Source: QHXW01 sp035297145
GTDB taxonomy: Bacteria > Acidobacteriota > Terriglobia > Bryobacterales > Bryobacteraceae
Reading direction: 5' to 3'
DNA: 64,000 nt
NCBI GenBank assembly: GCA_035297145.1
Contig: DATGZN010000046.1
Coordinates: forward strand, 62,001-126,000
In this document: in pieces, positions 16,891 through 26,536 of the stretch
Layout: each line of letters begins with the position of its first letter
Numbering within the stretch: position 1 is the first letter of the stretch
Translations under genes and position numbers: made by a program
Notes under the pieces: model-generated
The model's database searches: none
What the model saw: only the letters and a program-made list of their open reading frames with translations
Told to the model about the DNA's origin: nothing

Positions 16891-19521
16891 TCAACCGTCC
16901 TCTCTCATTATCATTACTGGGTTCACCAGCAACGCTCGGTACGCGGGAAGGAAGCTCGCAATTGTAACCACCCCCGCCAGCGCAACCGGCGCAGCTAGCC
17001 ACACCCATAGGGCCGGCCAATCGCTGCTCCGTGTGATTCCGCTCATCCATCGCGACAATGCGAGTGACACGAGCATCCCTGCCAGGGTGCCCGCGCATGC
17101 AACTCGTACTCCTTCTTCCAACACTTGACCGATTACGTGCCAGCGCTGCGCTCCGAGAGCAATGCGAATTGCCAACTCGCGGCGGCGTTGTCGCGCAGCG
17201 TCGTTCAAGGCGGCGAACAGGCCGAGAGCGCAGAGCAGGAGGGCCATCGTGGCGGACACGACAAGCAGCACGGTCGAAATGTGCAATGGTGCCAGCGAAG
17301 TCTGATCAAGGTACGTTTCGAGCGTCCTCACTAGGGCCCGACCGGGACCGTATCCCGAGACGGCTTCAAGCCTACGACGCAGATCAGCCAATAGAGGGCC
17401 GTTCACATTTCGGACGTGGACAATCATACTCATTCGGGTGAGAACGTCCTGCGACATCGGGAGATACAACTCGGGCTCCATTCTTCGCTGGAAGGTTCCA
17501 AACGGCTCCGAATGCACTACGCCGATGATGTCGGTGCGTTGACCCTGCTCGTCAATAACCGTGGCTCCAACGGCCTTTCCACCGAAGTAGAGGTCCGCGG
17601 CTTCCTGATTGACTATGCCGATGCGGCATCCCGTGGATTTTGCATGACCAGTAAAACCCTGACCTTTGATTAGCTTGGCTCCCGCGGCATCGAAATACCC
17701 TGGCGACACGATATTCGTTTCGAGCTCGGCCCTGGCCAGTTCTGAGACAATGGCCGCGCGAAATCGCACACCTGTGATTCGGCTTGGCGGAGTCGCGTTG
17801 TGACCAGTGTAGTCGTAGTAGAGCGTGGGCCGGTTCTTCTTGGCCCCTTGCTCAGGATTTTGCATGGCAACCACGCCGATCACTTCGACCGGCAAGTGGC
17901 TCTCGGGGTCTTGCAGGGTTCGGCCGGCCGTGTCTCCGCCGAACAGTTTTTCGGCGGCCTCTTCATTCACGATCGCGGCTCGACACGTTTGCTCGGTGAC
18001 CCCAAACATATGCCCCGCCTTGGGCGGAAGACTGAAGAGCTTGAGCGAGTCGACCGTAATCCAATCGATGTCCAGAGTGGCTTCGCGGCGCGGCAACTGT
18101 GCTGGCTCAATGCGGAACGACCGCCGCATGGGTTGACTTCCCGGCAGCGTTCCGGCCCACTCGATGCCGGACACACCGGGCACCAATTTAATCGCTTCCT
18201 CGGCATGCTGGAAATCGGGCTGCGCTTGCACGGTGGCAAGGACCGTATGGCCAAGCCGGCCCGCGCTCGTGACCAGCGCGGTGCGAAGACCGTCGATCAG
18301 GAAAGCCGTAGAGATCACGAGCACGCAGCAACTCGCCATCTGTGCCGCTACAAGTCCTAGCCGTAGACGTCGGATTGCCGGTGATGCCCCGGCGCTGTCT
18401 CGCTGAAGGACCATCATTGGGCGCTCATGCGGCATTATCAGCGCTGGCAATAGACCGCACAGGATCGTGATTCCGATACAGACGAAGGACGCCTCGGCGA
18501 TGGTGAACAGGTCCGGCGCGAATATCAGATGCTCTGCATCCTGGTCGTAGAGGAGTGCGGGAACAACATGTGACGTCCACACAGCTAGCAGCATGCCCGA
18601 TACTCCACCGGCAACGGAGATGATGACGCTATCCGAGAGCAGCTCGCGGCAGAGTTGGCCGCGGCTGGCTCCGAGCGCGACGCGAATCGCGGTCTCGTGC
18701 AGGCGCGTGAAAGCGCGTCCAAGCAGGAACAAACCCACATTGACGCAGGCAATGAAGAACACAGCGACCGCCGCGAGACGGAGCAGTGTGCCAACGCGCG
18801 AGAGGGACCCCGCCAGTTCTGGTGTGACACCTGTGTAAGAAAACAGGCGCAGCTCGCCCGAGCCGGAGCTTGGCTGAACGGCTCTTTCCGCATGACTTAT
18901 TGAAATGTGAGGGCCTAGGCGCCCGAGCACCCAGAGGTTCCGGCTACTGTCTTCGGGCCGCCACAGGCCATCGTCTTTTATAGGCATCCAAACGTCAACA
19001 GGACGGTCGCGATATATTCCTTCGAGCCAGTCCGGCGCTACACCACCGACACGAGCGGCAACGCGATTGATGCGAATCTCACAAATACCGGCTTTAGCGC
19101 CGAACTCGCCCTGCCACATGCGATGGCTGATGACCACACCTTTGCCCAGCGGCAGTCCGAGGAATCGCGCAAGATTCGAAGTCACGACGGCTACCGGCAC
19201 AGTTGCCGTTTGGCCCGCGAAAGTGACGGTGCCCTGCGATACACGGGCAGCGCCAAGCCATTCAAAAGCGTCGAGCCGCCTCTTGGCGGACAGATACTCT
19301 GGATACGAAAGTGGAACAGTTTCGCCGCCCGCCTCTTGTCCAAATACCGAGACTACTCGGTCGAGAGATTCCGCCGTAACGGAAGGCTTGGTCAACCCCT
19401 GAACGAACCCTTGGACGGTAACATTGCTGCCAACGCCGAGCGCAATCGTGAATAACAGCGCCAGGGCGAGCCCCGGCCTTCGTATGAAACTCCTCAGCGA
19501 GTATCGAAGGTTAAAAATCAC
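16891..19521 (-). CDS. ADOP-type ABC transporter permease (MacB/FtsX duplicated)
   Basis: An 876-residue membrane protein that starts directly with the first MacB-like module (RYSLRSFIRRPGLALALLFT, IALGVGSN). Each half has a periplasmic MacB_PCD segment and FtsX helices. The first FtsX block carries AIRVALGASRGQLCRELLSD and the last block ELAIRIALGAQRWHVIGQVL. It lacks the short N-terminal cytoplasmic prefix seen in the other two permeases here. These orphan permeases have no ATPase in the same operon; the substrate is unknown. It is the last gene of the padR-ADOP operon, 172 bp after the preceding permease. Confidence 0.9.
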   Translation of the reverse strand: MIFNLRYSLRSFIRRPGLALALLFTIALGVGSNVTVQGFVQGLTKPSVTAESLDRVVSVFGQEAGGETVPLSYPEYLSAKRRLDAFEWLGAARVSQGTVTFAGQTATVPVAVVTSNLARFLGLPLGKGVVISHRMWQGEFGAKAGICEIRINRVAARVGGVAPDWLEGIYRDRPVDVWMPIKDDGLWRPEDSSRNLWVLGRLGPHISISHAERAVQPSSGSGELRLFSYTGVTPELAGSLSRVGTLLRLAAVAVFFIACVNVGLFLLGRAFTRLHETAIRVALGASRGQLCRELLSDSVIISVAGGVSGMLLAVWTSHVVPALLYDQDAEHLIFAPDLFTIAEASFVCIGITILCGLLPALIMPHERPMMVLQRDSAGASPAIRRLRLGLVAAQMASCCVLVISTAFLIDGLRTALVTSAGRLGHTVLATVQAQPDFQHAEEAIKLVPGVSGIEWAGTLPGSQPMRRSFRIEPAQLPRREATLDIDWITVDSLKLFSLPPKAGHMFGVTEQTCRAAIVNEEAAEKLFGGDTAGRTLQDPESHLPVEVIGVVAMQNPEQGAKKNRPTLYYDYTGHNATPPSRITGVRFRAAIVSELARAELETNIVSPGYFDAAGAKLIKGQGFTGHAKSTGCRIGIVNQEAADLYFGGKAVGATVIDEQGQRTDIIGVVHSEPFGTFQRRMEPELYLPMSQDVLTRMSMIVHVRNVNGPLLADLRRRLEAVSGYGPGRALVRTLETYLDQTSLAPLHISTVLLVVSATMALLLCALGLFAALNDAARQRRRELAIRIALGAQRWHVIGQVLEEGVRVACAGTLAGMLVSLALSRWMSGITRSSDWPALWVWLAAPVALAGVVTIASFLPAYRALLVNPVMIMREDG

Positions 19522-19693
19522 GCGGCACAGTACTCACTTTGCCCCTGCAACCGGAAACCCGCCGCTGATCGCGTGCTTTGTTAAGTTTTGCTCGTGATTC
19601 CCAAAGCAAGCGTTCGATTCCGCGCCAGCTCCGTCCGAAACCGGACACACCGCGGAGAAGGTCCGCATCTTTTCCGCCAGCTCTCTCGTAACT

Positions 19694-22351
19694 CTACTCG
19701 TGACGCAAGGACGCCATCGGATCGACCCGCGCCGCACGGCGCACGGGGATCCATGCGGCAGCCAGGCCAACCATGAGCAGCAGAGCGCACGCCCCGGTGA
19801 GCGTACTGGGATCGTTCGGCGCCAACCCATAAAGCATACTCCGCACCAGGTGCGTGGCCGGTACAGTCGCGGCCACGCCTAATGTCAGACCGCCGAGTAG
19901 AAGTGCACCAACCTCTCGCAATACGAGCCACTCTACGGCGCCACGTCCCGCGCCAAGTGCCATGCGAACACCGATCTCGTGGAACCGCCTGGTTACCGAG
20001 TACGCAATGAGTCCGTACAGCCCAATGGCTGCCAATAAGAGAGCGAGCGCGCCGAACAGAGCCGATAAAAGTGCGACAAGGCGCTCCTGGAGTAATGAGC
20101 CCTCCACTTGTTCCGATAGCAGCCGGAACTCGAGCGAGATCCGCGGGTTCATAGCACGTATCGTTTGTTCGACCCGAGTCTTCAGATCCTTCAACGGGCC
20201 CGTGAAACGCAGCGCGTAAGTGCCTGCTGGCAGAAACGGCGGGGGATTCTGGATGATGGGCAGGTACATCGTAGGTGGCACTGCATCGCGCAGACCAAGG
20301 TACTTAGCGCCTCCCGCTAGCCCGACGATCTCCGTGACCAACTCCTTTGGGGGCGCCCCCGGAAACGCATCGCTGCGATAGACTCTGCCAATCGGGTTGA
20401 CTCCTGGAAACAGCCTTCGTGCCATGGCTTCGTTTACGATGGCTACGCGAAGCGAAGTGGCCGTATCCTGTGAATTGAAAGTGCGGCCCGCCAACAGTGG
20501 CGTGCGCATCGTTGCGAAATAGCCAGGAGAAACAAGATTAAAGAAGACATGTTCACTTCTCACCTGCCCGCCCGGAGCTTCCACACGCACGTTCCACTGC
20601 CAGAACATGCCACTGACGGGCGTGACAGCGGAGCGACTGGCGGATACCACGCCAGGCAACGTTTGCATCCGCGCCAGCAGGTCCTCGGCAACTGCCGTCT
20701 GTTGTTGAGGCGTGTTGGAAGTATTGGTAAAGTCGAGATCGATCAGGAGGACACCATTCCGTTCGAACCCCATCTTTTGTGTCAGCAATGTGTGCAGGCT
20801 TCGCACCAGCAGGCCCGCGCCTGTCATCAGCAGGAGTGATAAGGCGACCTGGGCGGCAACCAGCGTCCGGCCGAGGCTCCATGCTCTGCGCTGTCCGGCG
20901 GTCAAGCCCCGAGAGCCCTCCTTCAAAGCATCGTTCGGCCCAGACCGCGTGGCTTCTAGCGCCGGAGCAAACCCAAAAAGCAGACTCGTCACGATGGCGA
21001 GTCCGGCTGTGAAGCCGAGCACGCGGAGGTCTGGTGCGAGGTCGAGAGACAGATCGAGGAAGCTAACCAGGGCGCGGCCTCCCCATTGCGCGAGCCCAAC
21101 GCCCAGGGCCGCACCAAGGATGGCAAGGAGCAGACTCTCAATTAGGAATTGCCGGATCAGGATTGCCCGGCCCGCACCCAACGCAAGCCTTACGGCGATT
21201 TCGCGCCGGCGTGCGTCGGCCCGCGCCAGCAACAGACTCGCTAGATTCGCGCAGGCGATGAACAGCACGACGCCGACTATCGACAGGAGCAGCACCAGGC
21301 CTCGAGCATAATGCTCACGTATGCCGGAAAGCCCGGTTCCAGCCGCGCGGATATTGAATTGACTCCGCAAAAATTGTCGCCGCTCCTCCGGACTTAGATC
21401 GGGTGATGCCGCCGCTTCGAATATTACCGGCGCCAAAGTATTTAGGCCGGTGGCGGCATTCCGCACGGTGCTACCGGGCTTGAGCCGACCCATAACAGAC
21501 AGCCAAGAGAAAAAGCGGTCGGCTAATGGGCCTTGCGGCTCGAAAACTGTTTGGCTGGCTAGTGGCACTGCGACATCGAAGCGGCGCCCGACATCCACAC
21601 CGAAGAACCCCGGCGGCGTGATACCGACAATGGTAAACGGATGGCCGTTCACCCGAATCGTCCGGCCGATCACTTGCGGATCGGAGCCGTACTGCTGCTC
21701 CCGGAACGCATGGCTGATCACGGCAACGAGCGGCCCTCCGCGCCGGTCGTCATCGGGCACGAGTACTCGCCCTCGCAGGGCTTGCACACCCAGAGTGTTA
21801 AAGTATCCTCCACTCACGTAGAGGCCCTCCACCGGCTCCTTCTCGCCGCCAACGGCAAGGTCGAATCCGGTGTGCCCCCAAGCGAACACTCCCGAGAGCG
21901 CGTTTTGCCGGTCGCGGAGCTGTTCCCATGTAGCGTTGCTGAAATAGTCCCCTTCAACGACAAGCTGCACCAGCCTGTCAGGTTCAATAACCGGCAAAGC
22001 ACGCAGCATCAGAGCGTCAATAAGACTGAAGAATCCTGTATTTGCGCCAATCCCGAGAGCAAGCGACATTAACGAAACCAGCGTAAAGCCTGGGCTACGC
22101 CGCAGGCTGCGCAGCACATAGCGAGTATTCATGGAGAACTGGCCCAGCCACACCCAGCCCCATTGGGCGCGAGTCACTTCCTTGGTCTGCAATACGTTGC
22201 CGAATTCGCGACGTACGTTAGCACGCGCTTCGGCGGCGGTCTCTCCGCGCTCCATGCGGTCGCGCTCAGCCAAGCGGAGATGCATCTGGATTTCCTCCTC
22301 CAGTTCATTCTCGCGGCGCGCCCGATTGCGCCACCACGCCCACGGATTCAT
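19694..22351 (-). CDS. ADOP-type ABC transporter permease with N-terminal prefix domain
   Basis: 885 residues from ATG 22351. The frame is open further upstream, but that part overlaps padR and is not conserved-looking. The N-terminal prefix (MNPWAWWRNRARRENELEEEI, residues 1-21) is typical of acidobacterial duplicated orphan permeases. It is followed by RYVLRSLRRSPGFTLVSLMSLALGIGAN, two MacB_PCD periplasmic domains and two FtsX blocks (REIAVRLALGAGR; HEIGVRMALGAGRG). The C terminus ends in RRAARVDPMASLRHE. Its ATG overlaps the padR stop by 4 bp (ATGA), so translation is coupled to the regulator. Confidence 0.93.
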   Translation of the reverse strand: MNPWAWWRNRARRENELEEEIQMHLRLAERDRMERGETAAEARANVRREFGNVLQTKEVTRAQWGWVWLGQFSMNTRYVLRSLRRSPGFTLVSLMSLALGIGANTGFFSLIDALMLRALPVIEPDRLVQLVVEGDYFSNATWEQLRDRQNALSGVFAWGHTGFDLAVGGEKEPVEGLYVSGGYFNTLGVQALRGRVLVPDDDRRGGPLVAVISHAFREQQYGSDPQVIGRTIRVNGHPFTIVGITPPGFFGVDVGRRFDVAVPLASQTVFEPQGPLADRFFSWLSVMGRLKPGSTVRNAATGLNTLAPVIFEAAASPDLSPEERRQFLRSQFNIRAAGTGLSGIREHYARGLVLLLSIVGVVLFIACANLASLLLARADARRREIAVRLALGAGRAILIRQFLIESLLLAILGAALGVGLAQWGGRALVSFLDLSLDLAPDLRVLGFTAGLAIVTSLLFGFAPALEATRSGPNDALKEGSRGLTAGQRRAWSLGRTLVAAQVALSLLLMTGAGLLVRSLHTLLTQKMGFERNGVLLIDLDFTNTSNTPQQQTAVAEDLLARMQTLPGVVSASRSAVTPVSGMFWQWNVRVEAPGGQVRSEHVFFNLVSPGYFATMRTPLLAGRTFNSQDTATSLRVAIVNEAMARRLFPGVNPIGRVYRSDAFPGAPPKELVTEIVGLAGGAKYLGLRDAVPPTMYLPIIQNPPPFLPAGTYALRFTGPLKDLKTRVEQTIRAMNPRISLEFRLLSEQVEGSLLQERLVALLSALFGALALLLAAIGLYGLIAYSVTRRFHEIGVRMALGAGRGAVEWLVLREVGALLLGGLTLGVAATVPATHLVRSMLYGLAPNDPSTLTGACALLLMVGLAAAWIPVRRAARVDPMASLRHE

Positions 22352-22716
22352 GATTGGCTCTCCCTCGCGGCAGGGTTCATTGCAGCCGACATCGCTTCCA
22401 CCAACTGCCGCCAGCGGGACTGCTCCGCTCGAAGTTGTTTCTTCCCTGCCGCCGTCAGGCGATAGAACTTGGCACGCTGGTTGGCCTCGGTTTGCTTCCA
22501 CTCGCTCGCAATCCATCCCTGCTTCTCTAGACGGTGAAGCGCGGGATACAGCGAACCCGTTTCGACTTGGAGCACATCGCCGGAGTTGGCTTTGATGGCC
22601 AAGCTGACGGCGTAGCCATGTTGAGGGCCCCACTGGAGGGTAGTCAGGATCAGCAGGTCGAGCGTACCCTGCAATAGCTCGATCCGGTCGCGGTAAGGTT
22701 CCTTACGAGGCTGCAT
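22348..22716 (-). CDS. PadR-family transcriptional regulator
   Basis: A 122-residue winged-helix repressor. The signature is QGTLDLLILTTLQWGPQHGY, SGDVLQVETGSLYPALHRLE, WIASEWKQTEANQRAKFYRL and TAAGKKQL. It is typical of PadR proteins that precede ADOP permeases and control them. The start codon is preceded by a -10-like box only 10 nt away and no Shine-Dalgarno, so the mRNA may be near-leaderless. A dyad of CTACAG/CTGTAG half-sites overlaps the promoter, suggesting autoregulation. Confidence 0.93.
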   Translation of the reverse strand: MQPRKEPYRDRIELLQGTLDLLILTTLQWGPQHGYAVSLAIKANSGDVLQVETGSLYPALHRLEKQGWIASEWKQTEANQRAKFYRLTAAGKKQLRAEQSRWRQLVEAMSAAMNPAARESQS

Positions 22717-22726
22717 AGCCGTAGCC

Positions 22727-22758
22727 AGTCTACAGCATTCTCTGTAGAGTGTCTACAG
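22727..22758 (-). promoter_or_regulatory. padR promoter with overlapping PadR operator half-sites
   Basis: Reading on the minus strand: TAGACA (-35), 17 bp, TAGACT (-10, plus positions 22727-22732), then 10 bp to the ATG. Within it lie TCTACAG (22729-22735), CTGTAGA (22742-22748) and TCTACAG (22752-22758), which are inverted and direct half-sites. The layout matches that of the second padR at 38721-38776. Confidence 0.55.
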
Positions 22759-23114
22759 CCCTCATGATCACCATGATCACCAGCGATTTGACGATGCCCG
22801 TCCGCGCGAGCCTTTATCTCTGCTAGCCGGTCAGATGTCGACCGGAGGCGCATCGGCCTCTTGGGTGCCTACGACACTGGGGCTGGCCGCGCGCCATCCC
22901 GCGGACGTGCGTCACACGCCCGCGAAGTCCGGATCTGGGAAGCTTGACGGCCCAGTGTGAAGCTCTCGCGTGAACGCCTTTCTCTAAAGATGGGCGTACC
23001 ATCCCACGCGTTGATCGAGCGCCGCTTCCGGGCTGGAATGCTCCGCTAATACGTGACCCTTTCTGCTCCCAGCACGCGAACCGCGCGCATCATGCTAGCC
23101 TTCACGCAGACGCT
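22759..23114 (+). other. Intergenic region, nothing recognised
   Basis: About 356 bp between divergent padR and the GH28-like gene. Only a weak GGTC/GACC dyad near 22830 was seen; no promoter or RNA could be assigned with confidence. Confidence 0.5.
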
Positions 23115-24782
23115 ATGGCTCAGTTCAACGATGAATACTCGAGACGCAAATGGTTGGGGGTGGGGCCTGCAGCCGCTGGTCTGCTAGCCGTGACCAACGC
23201 GCAGGCGCAACTGGCCGCCGACAAGAACCTCGGTGCCAAGACCTATAACATCCGTGATTTAGGAGCAAAGGGAGATGGTGTCACGCTAGATACCGCTGCT
23301 GTGCAGGCGGCGATTGACGCCTGCAATCGGGACCGAGGCGGCACGGTTTTAGTGCCTGCCGGTATTTTCGTCATCGGGACCGTCGAGTTGAGAAGCAATG
23401 TCACCTTGCACATAGCTGCCGAAGGCAAGCTACTGGGGAGCGCTGATGGCAAGCAGTACCATGCCATCGACGCGATTCCGCTTCAAGGGGATACGACACT
23501 GGAAGATGGCAACTGGGCGCTCATCTTCGCGGTGGCTGCACAAAATTTTGCGGTCGAAGGACCAGGAACCATCGACGGCCAAGGCGCCCAATTCCGCAGC
23601 CCCGGCCGCGGTGTGCCGCCGCCCTCGGGGATCGGCGGCGCGCATCGTCCCTACCATCTGCTCTTTCACCAGTGCCAGAATTTCTCGGTGCGCGATCTTT
23701 TCCTAAAGGACTGCGCGTTTCACTCGGTGCGCATCATCCAGAGCAGTTACGTGAAACTGGACGGCATTCGCATTCACAACCGCGTAAATCACAATAACGA
23801 CGGGTTTCACTTCATCAGCGCCCAGCACGTCTACATGAGCAACTGCGATGTCCAATGCCAGGACGATGCCTGTGCACTATTTGGTAGCTGCCAGTTTGTC
23901 ACCGTGACGAACTGTTCATTCAGTACCCGCTGGTCCGTATTCCGGTTCGGCGGCGGCGCGGCGGAGAACATCACCGTATCCAACTGCCTCATCTACGATA
24001 CCTACGGATGCCCGATCAAGATTCGCGGGGGCGAAGGGCCGAGCCTGCAGAATATTTCTTTCTCTAATATTGTGATGAAGAACGTCACTGGGCCCATATC
24101 CATTTGCCTGGGTCCGCGCAATCGGCGGTCAGACGCAGAACAGTCGGAGCAGCCGCACACCGAAGGTATCGTCCGCAATATCTCTTTCCGCGGCATTCGC
24201 GCGACGGTAAGTGTGCCGGTCCAGCTCCCCGATGTCCCATTCGTAAGCGGATACAATCCAGGCGAAATCAAAAGTTGTATCGGCCTGAGTGGTGTCGGCG
24301 CCTTTCTAGAGAACATCAGTTTCGACGATGTGCACGTGACGTTCCCAGGCGGTGGAACGGCCGAGGAAGGAGCGCTGCGGGATGTTCCTAAAGTCGTCGG
24401 CGAGTATTACGCTGCCGGTGTCTTCCCGGCTTATGCGCTCTACGCACGCAACGTGCGCGGGCTCACGTTGCACAACGTGCGGTTTGACGTGACCAGCGCC
24501 GAGTTGCGCCCAGCAGTGGTGTTGGACCACGTGGAGGATGCGTCGGTGAACGGTCTGAGTGTACACGCCGATCCGAAGGCCGAATCGGTCGCGCGGTTCA
24601 TCGATTCCCACGACGTGTTGTTGAGCGCGGCCCGAGTCACCGCACCTAGCCCCACCTTCCTACGCGTAGAGGGTGCGGCAAGCCGCGGGATAATGATTGA
24701 TGGTGGGGATTTGTCGAAGGCGGCACAAGCAGTATCTGTAGGTGCCGGCGCTATCGAATCCAGCGTGAGGGTCCGGGGATGA
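23115..24782 (+). CDS. Tat-exported GH28-type right-handed beta-helix glycosidase
   Basis: A 555-residue protein. The N terminus SRRKWLGVGPAAAGLLAV, followed by AQA, is a twin-arginine signal. The mature start NIRDLGAKGDGVTLDTAAVQ is the pectate-lyase/polygalacturonase superfamily entry motif. Parallel beta-helix repeats follow, and NNDGFHFISAQHVYMSNCDV plus CQDDACALFG supply the paired Asp residues expected of GH28 catalytic sites. It probably hydrolyses a plant or microbial polyuronide or rhamnose-containing glycan outside the cytoplasm. It stands alone. Confidence 0.85.
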   Translation: MAQFNDEYSRRKWLGVGPAAAGLLAVTNAQAQLAADKNLGAKTYNIRDLGAKGDGVTLDTAAVQAAIDACNRDRGGTVLVPAGIFVIGTVELRSNVTLHIAAEGKLLGSADGKQYHAIDAIPLQGDTTLEDGNWALIFAVAAQNFAVEGPGTIDGQGAQFRSPGRGVPPPSGIGGAHRPYHLLFHQCQNFSVRDLFLKDCAFHSVRIIQSSYVKLDGIRIHNRVNHNNDGFHFISAQHVYMSNCDVQCQDDACALFGSCQFVTVTNCSFSTRWSVFRFGGGAAENITVSNCLIYDTYGCPIKIRGGEGPSLQNISFSNIVMKNVTGPISICLGPRNRRSDAEQSEQPHTEGIVRNISFRGIRATVSVPVQLPDVPFVSGYNPGEIKSCIGLSGVGAFLENISFDDVHVTFPGGGTAEEGALRDVPKVVGEYYAAGVFPAYALYARNVRGLTLHNVRFDVTSAELRPAVVLDHVEDASVNGLSVHADPKAESVARFIDSHDVLLSAARVTAPSPTFLRVEGAASRGIMIDGGDLSKAAQAVSVGAGAIESSVRVRG

Positions 24783-24827
24783 GATACCCGTCGAAGGACA
24801 CTATCGCGATTGCAAAAGGGAAATGAT

Positions 24828-25098
24828 ATGAAAACCGCATACGGCGTAGAGATCCCAGATAGTTTTTCGAGAGTTGATTGATCCGAAGCGCTTCGCTCTG
24901 ATTGTGTACGATCTGCAAAAAGGTATCGTTCGACAAATCCGAGATGGCGAATCGGGTACTGCGCGGGTAAAGCAAGTGCTGGATGCCTCGCGCAAGGCAG
25001 GCATGCGCGCCTTCTATACAAGGCACCTTTCTCTGCCCAAAGAGTTGATGGGCGCATTTTGGACTATCAACGTAACGCCCAGACGCACTGTAACCTGA
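24828..25098 (+). pseudogene. Cysteine hydrolase (isochorismatase-like) gene remnant
   Basis: The start MKTAYGVEIPDSFSRV at ATG 24828 is followed after a one-base frameshift near 24874 by DPKRFALIVYDLQKGI and RAFYTRHLSLPKELMGAF. This is the normal order of the N-terminal half of isochorismatase-like hydrolases (Asp of VYDLQ). The similarity stops at about 25065 and the frame ends at 25098; the half with the catalytic Cys is missing. Confidence 0.7.
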
Positions 25099-25602
25099 TA
25101 TTGGTCTTGGGCAGAATCTGATCCCGGACAGCGGTACAAGCGTTGCGATCGGTCACCAGCGCGGCGTTGGCGCAAGCCAAACCGTGCGCCTGCGTACGGT
25201 TGGGCAATGAGCAAAATCCGGATCGCTGAGGTGTGATCCGAAACTGCCGCAAGCACGATCCTCGGCAACGTCGTGCCGGGCCGTCGCCATAAGCGCCTGA
25301 AGTTCTCCAGTCGAACACGTTATTGGCGTCTGCGCCTGACTCCGCTGTTGTCTAGCAAAAACGGCTTGCGCGGCAAATCGAATAGGTGTAGCATTCCGCT
25401 AAGCGTTTATTAGGGACTGTGGGTCTCTGAAGCTTCGAAAAATTCACCTGATTAAGGAAGAATATTAGCGCATTTTCCGATAAGGCCAACCCGCGGTCAC
25501 ATTGCGGTTTGCGCTGTGGGATTATTTGCAAGCTTGGAGACCACTCAAGTGCTCAACCTGAAGTCGGGGGAAGGTTGTGGAGGTGAAAGCTGTCGGACGG
25601 CC
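25099..25602 (+). other. Intergenic region, probably decayed sequence
   Basis: About 500 bp with only short overlapping frames on the minus strand (25014-25318) that show no recognised motif. It becomes AT-richer from 25340 on, where a promoter for the receiver gene would be expected, but no clear -35/-10 pair was chosen. Confidence 0.4.
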
Positions 25603-25998
25603 ATGCAAACCATTCTTCTGGTTGAAAATGACCTAGCCAAGTTGGTAGCGCGGTCTCTGATTTTGCGCTGCTTTGGGTACACACTGCTGGAAGCCGACAG
25701 CCGCGGGGAGGCTTGGCGCGTCTGCCACAATCACGGCGGGCCGATCCACCTCATACTGACGAACGCAACATCGGGCAGTTCCAGCTCCAGCCAATTCGTA
25801 GCCCGACTTCAACTTCTGTATCCCCAGATTCGTGCTCTCTTCCTTTGCGACGCATCCTTAGCAGATTTGACGGCGCAACAAAACATGCGCTGCGAGTGCG
25901 CCTTTCTTCAAGAGCCTTTTCGGGTGGACGTTTTGGCTGATAACATTAGGGGACTGCTCGATCGTCCGAGAGAAACCAGAGCCGCTTCGCGGTCGTAA
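25603..25998 (+). CDS. Degenerate CheY-like receiver protein
   Basis: 131 residues from ATG 25603; the frame is open upstream to 25516. MQTILLVENDLAKLVARSLI has the receiver beta1 with an acidic pair weakened to E-N-D. The expected phospho-acceptor position falls in IHLILTNATSG, with Asn in place of Asp. The conserved Lys region reads FLQEPFRVDVL without Lys. It is therefore probably not phosphorylated and acts, if expressed, as a stand-alone pseudo-receiver. A PilZ gene follows 20 bp later, so they may be cotranscribed. Confidence 0.65.
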   Translation: MQTILLVENDLAKLVARSLILRCFGYTLLEADSRGEAWRVCHNHGGPIHLILTNATSGSSSSSQFVARLQLLYPQIRALFLCDASLADLTAQQNMRCECAFLQEPFRVDVLADNIRGLLDRPRETRAASRS

Positions 25999-26018
25999 CG
26001 GATCGGCCAGATCGTGTC

Positions 26019-26351
26019 ATGGCTTTATCTGGTGAACGCCGGAACCGCCAGCGGGTAGCGTTGCATTGGCCAGTTCGTCTCTTCGGGCAGCACGGAAGAG
26101 CATCTGTGGAGAGCATTACTGAGAATCTGAGCACCGAAGGGCTCTATTGCATCTCCACAAAGCCATTCAAGACCGGCGAACGTCTCCGATGCGAGCTAGT
26201 TATTCCGAATGCTCTCGGCTTGGATACCCCTATCGTGATCGAATGCCATGTCACAGTTCAACGAGTGGAATATCAACGGGGTGGCTTCGGCCTGGGTTGC
26301 CATATTGAGGATTACTCGCTTAGCAGTGGTGGGCCGCCACAGAGTGGGTGA
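26019..26351 (+). CDS. PilZ-domain protein
   Basis: A 110-residue protein consisting of one PilZ domain. The RRNRQR motif at residues ~7-12 fits the RxxxR c-di-GMP-binding signature. NLSTEGLYC near residue 42 replaces the D/NxSxxG signature. It probably senses c-di-GMP, although the second motif (N-x-S-x-x-G) should be checked. It follows the pseudo-receiver gene on the same strand. Confidence 0.85.
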   Translation: MALSGERRNRQRVALHWPVRLFGQHGRASVESITENLSTEGLYCISTKPFKTGERLRCELVIPNALGLDTPIVIECHVTVQRVEYQRGGFGLGCHIEDYSLSSGGPPQSG

Positions 26352-26536
26352 GAAGTGCTGTCTTGGGCAAAAGGTTCCAGTACCCTACGGCGCCGGCGGC
26401 GGTTGACCCGTACGAAGATCATCGCGGGCGCTACTGGCCGATAAGCGTCCTGCGTCTCGCGACTGGATAGCCCGGTCGAGCAGAGCATCAACGGGGAGGG
26501 TCTTCGAGAAATGGGCTATGTAGGCATCAGCTTACT

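Noticed and set aside
22352..22633. N-terminal extension of the ADOP permease to 22633
   Set aside because: It overlaps the padR coding sequence and lacks membrane or prefix-domain features; the ATG at 22351 overlaps the padR stop as expected for coupling.
25014..25318. Minus-strand frames after the isochorismatase remnant
   Set aside because: Overlapping short frames of atypical composition without recognised motifs; treated as decayed non-coding sequence.
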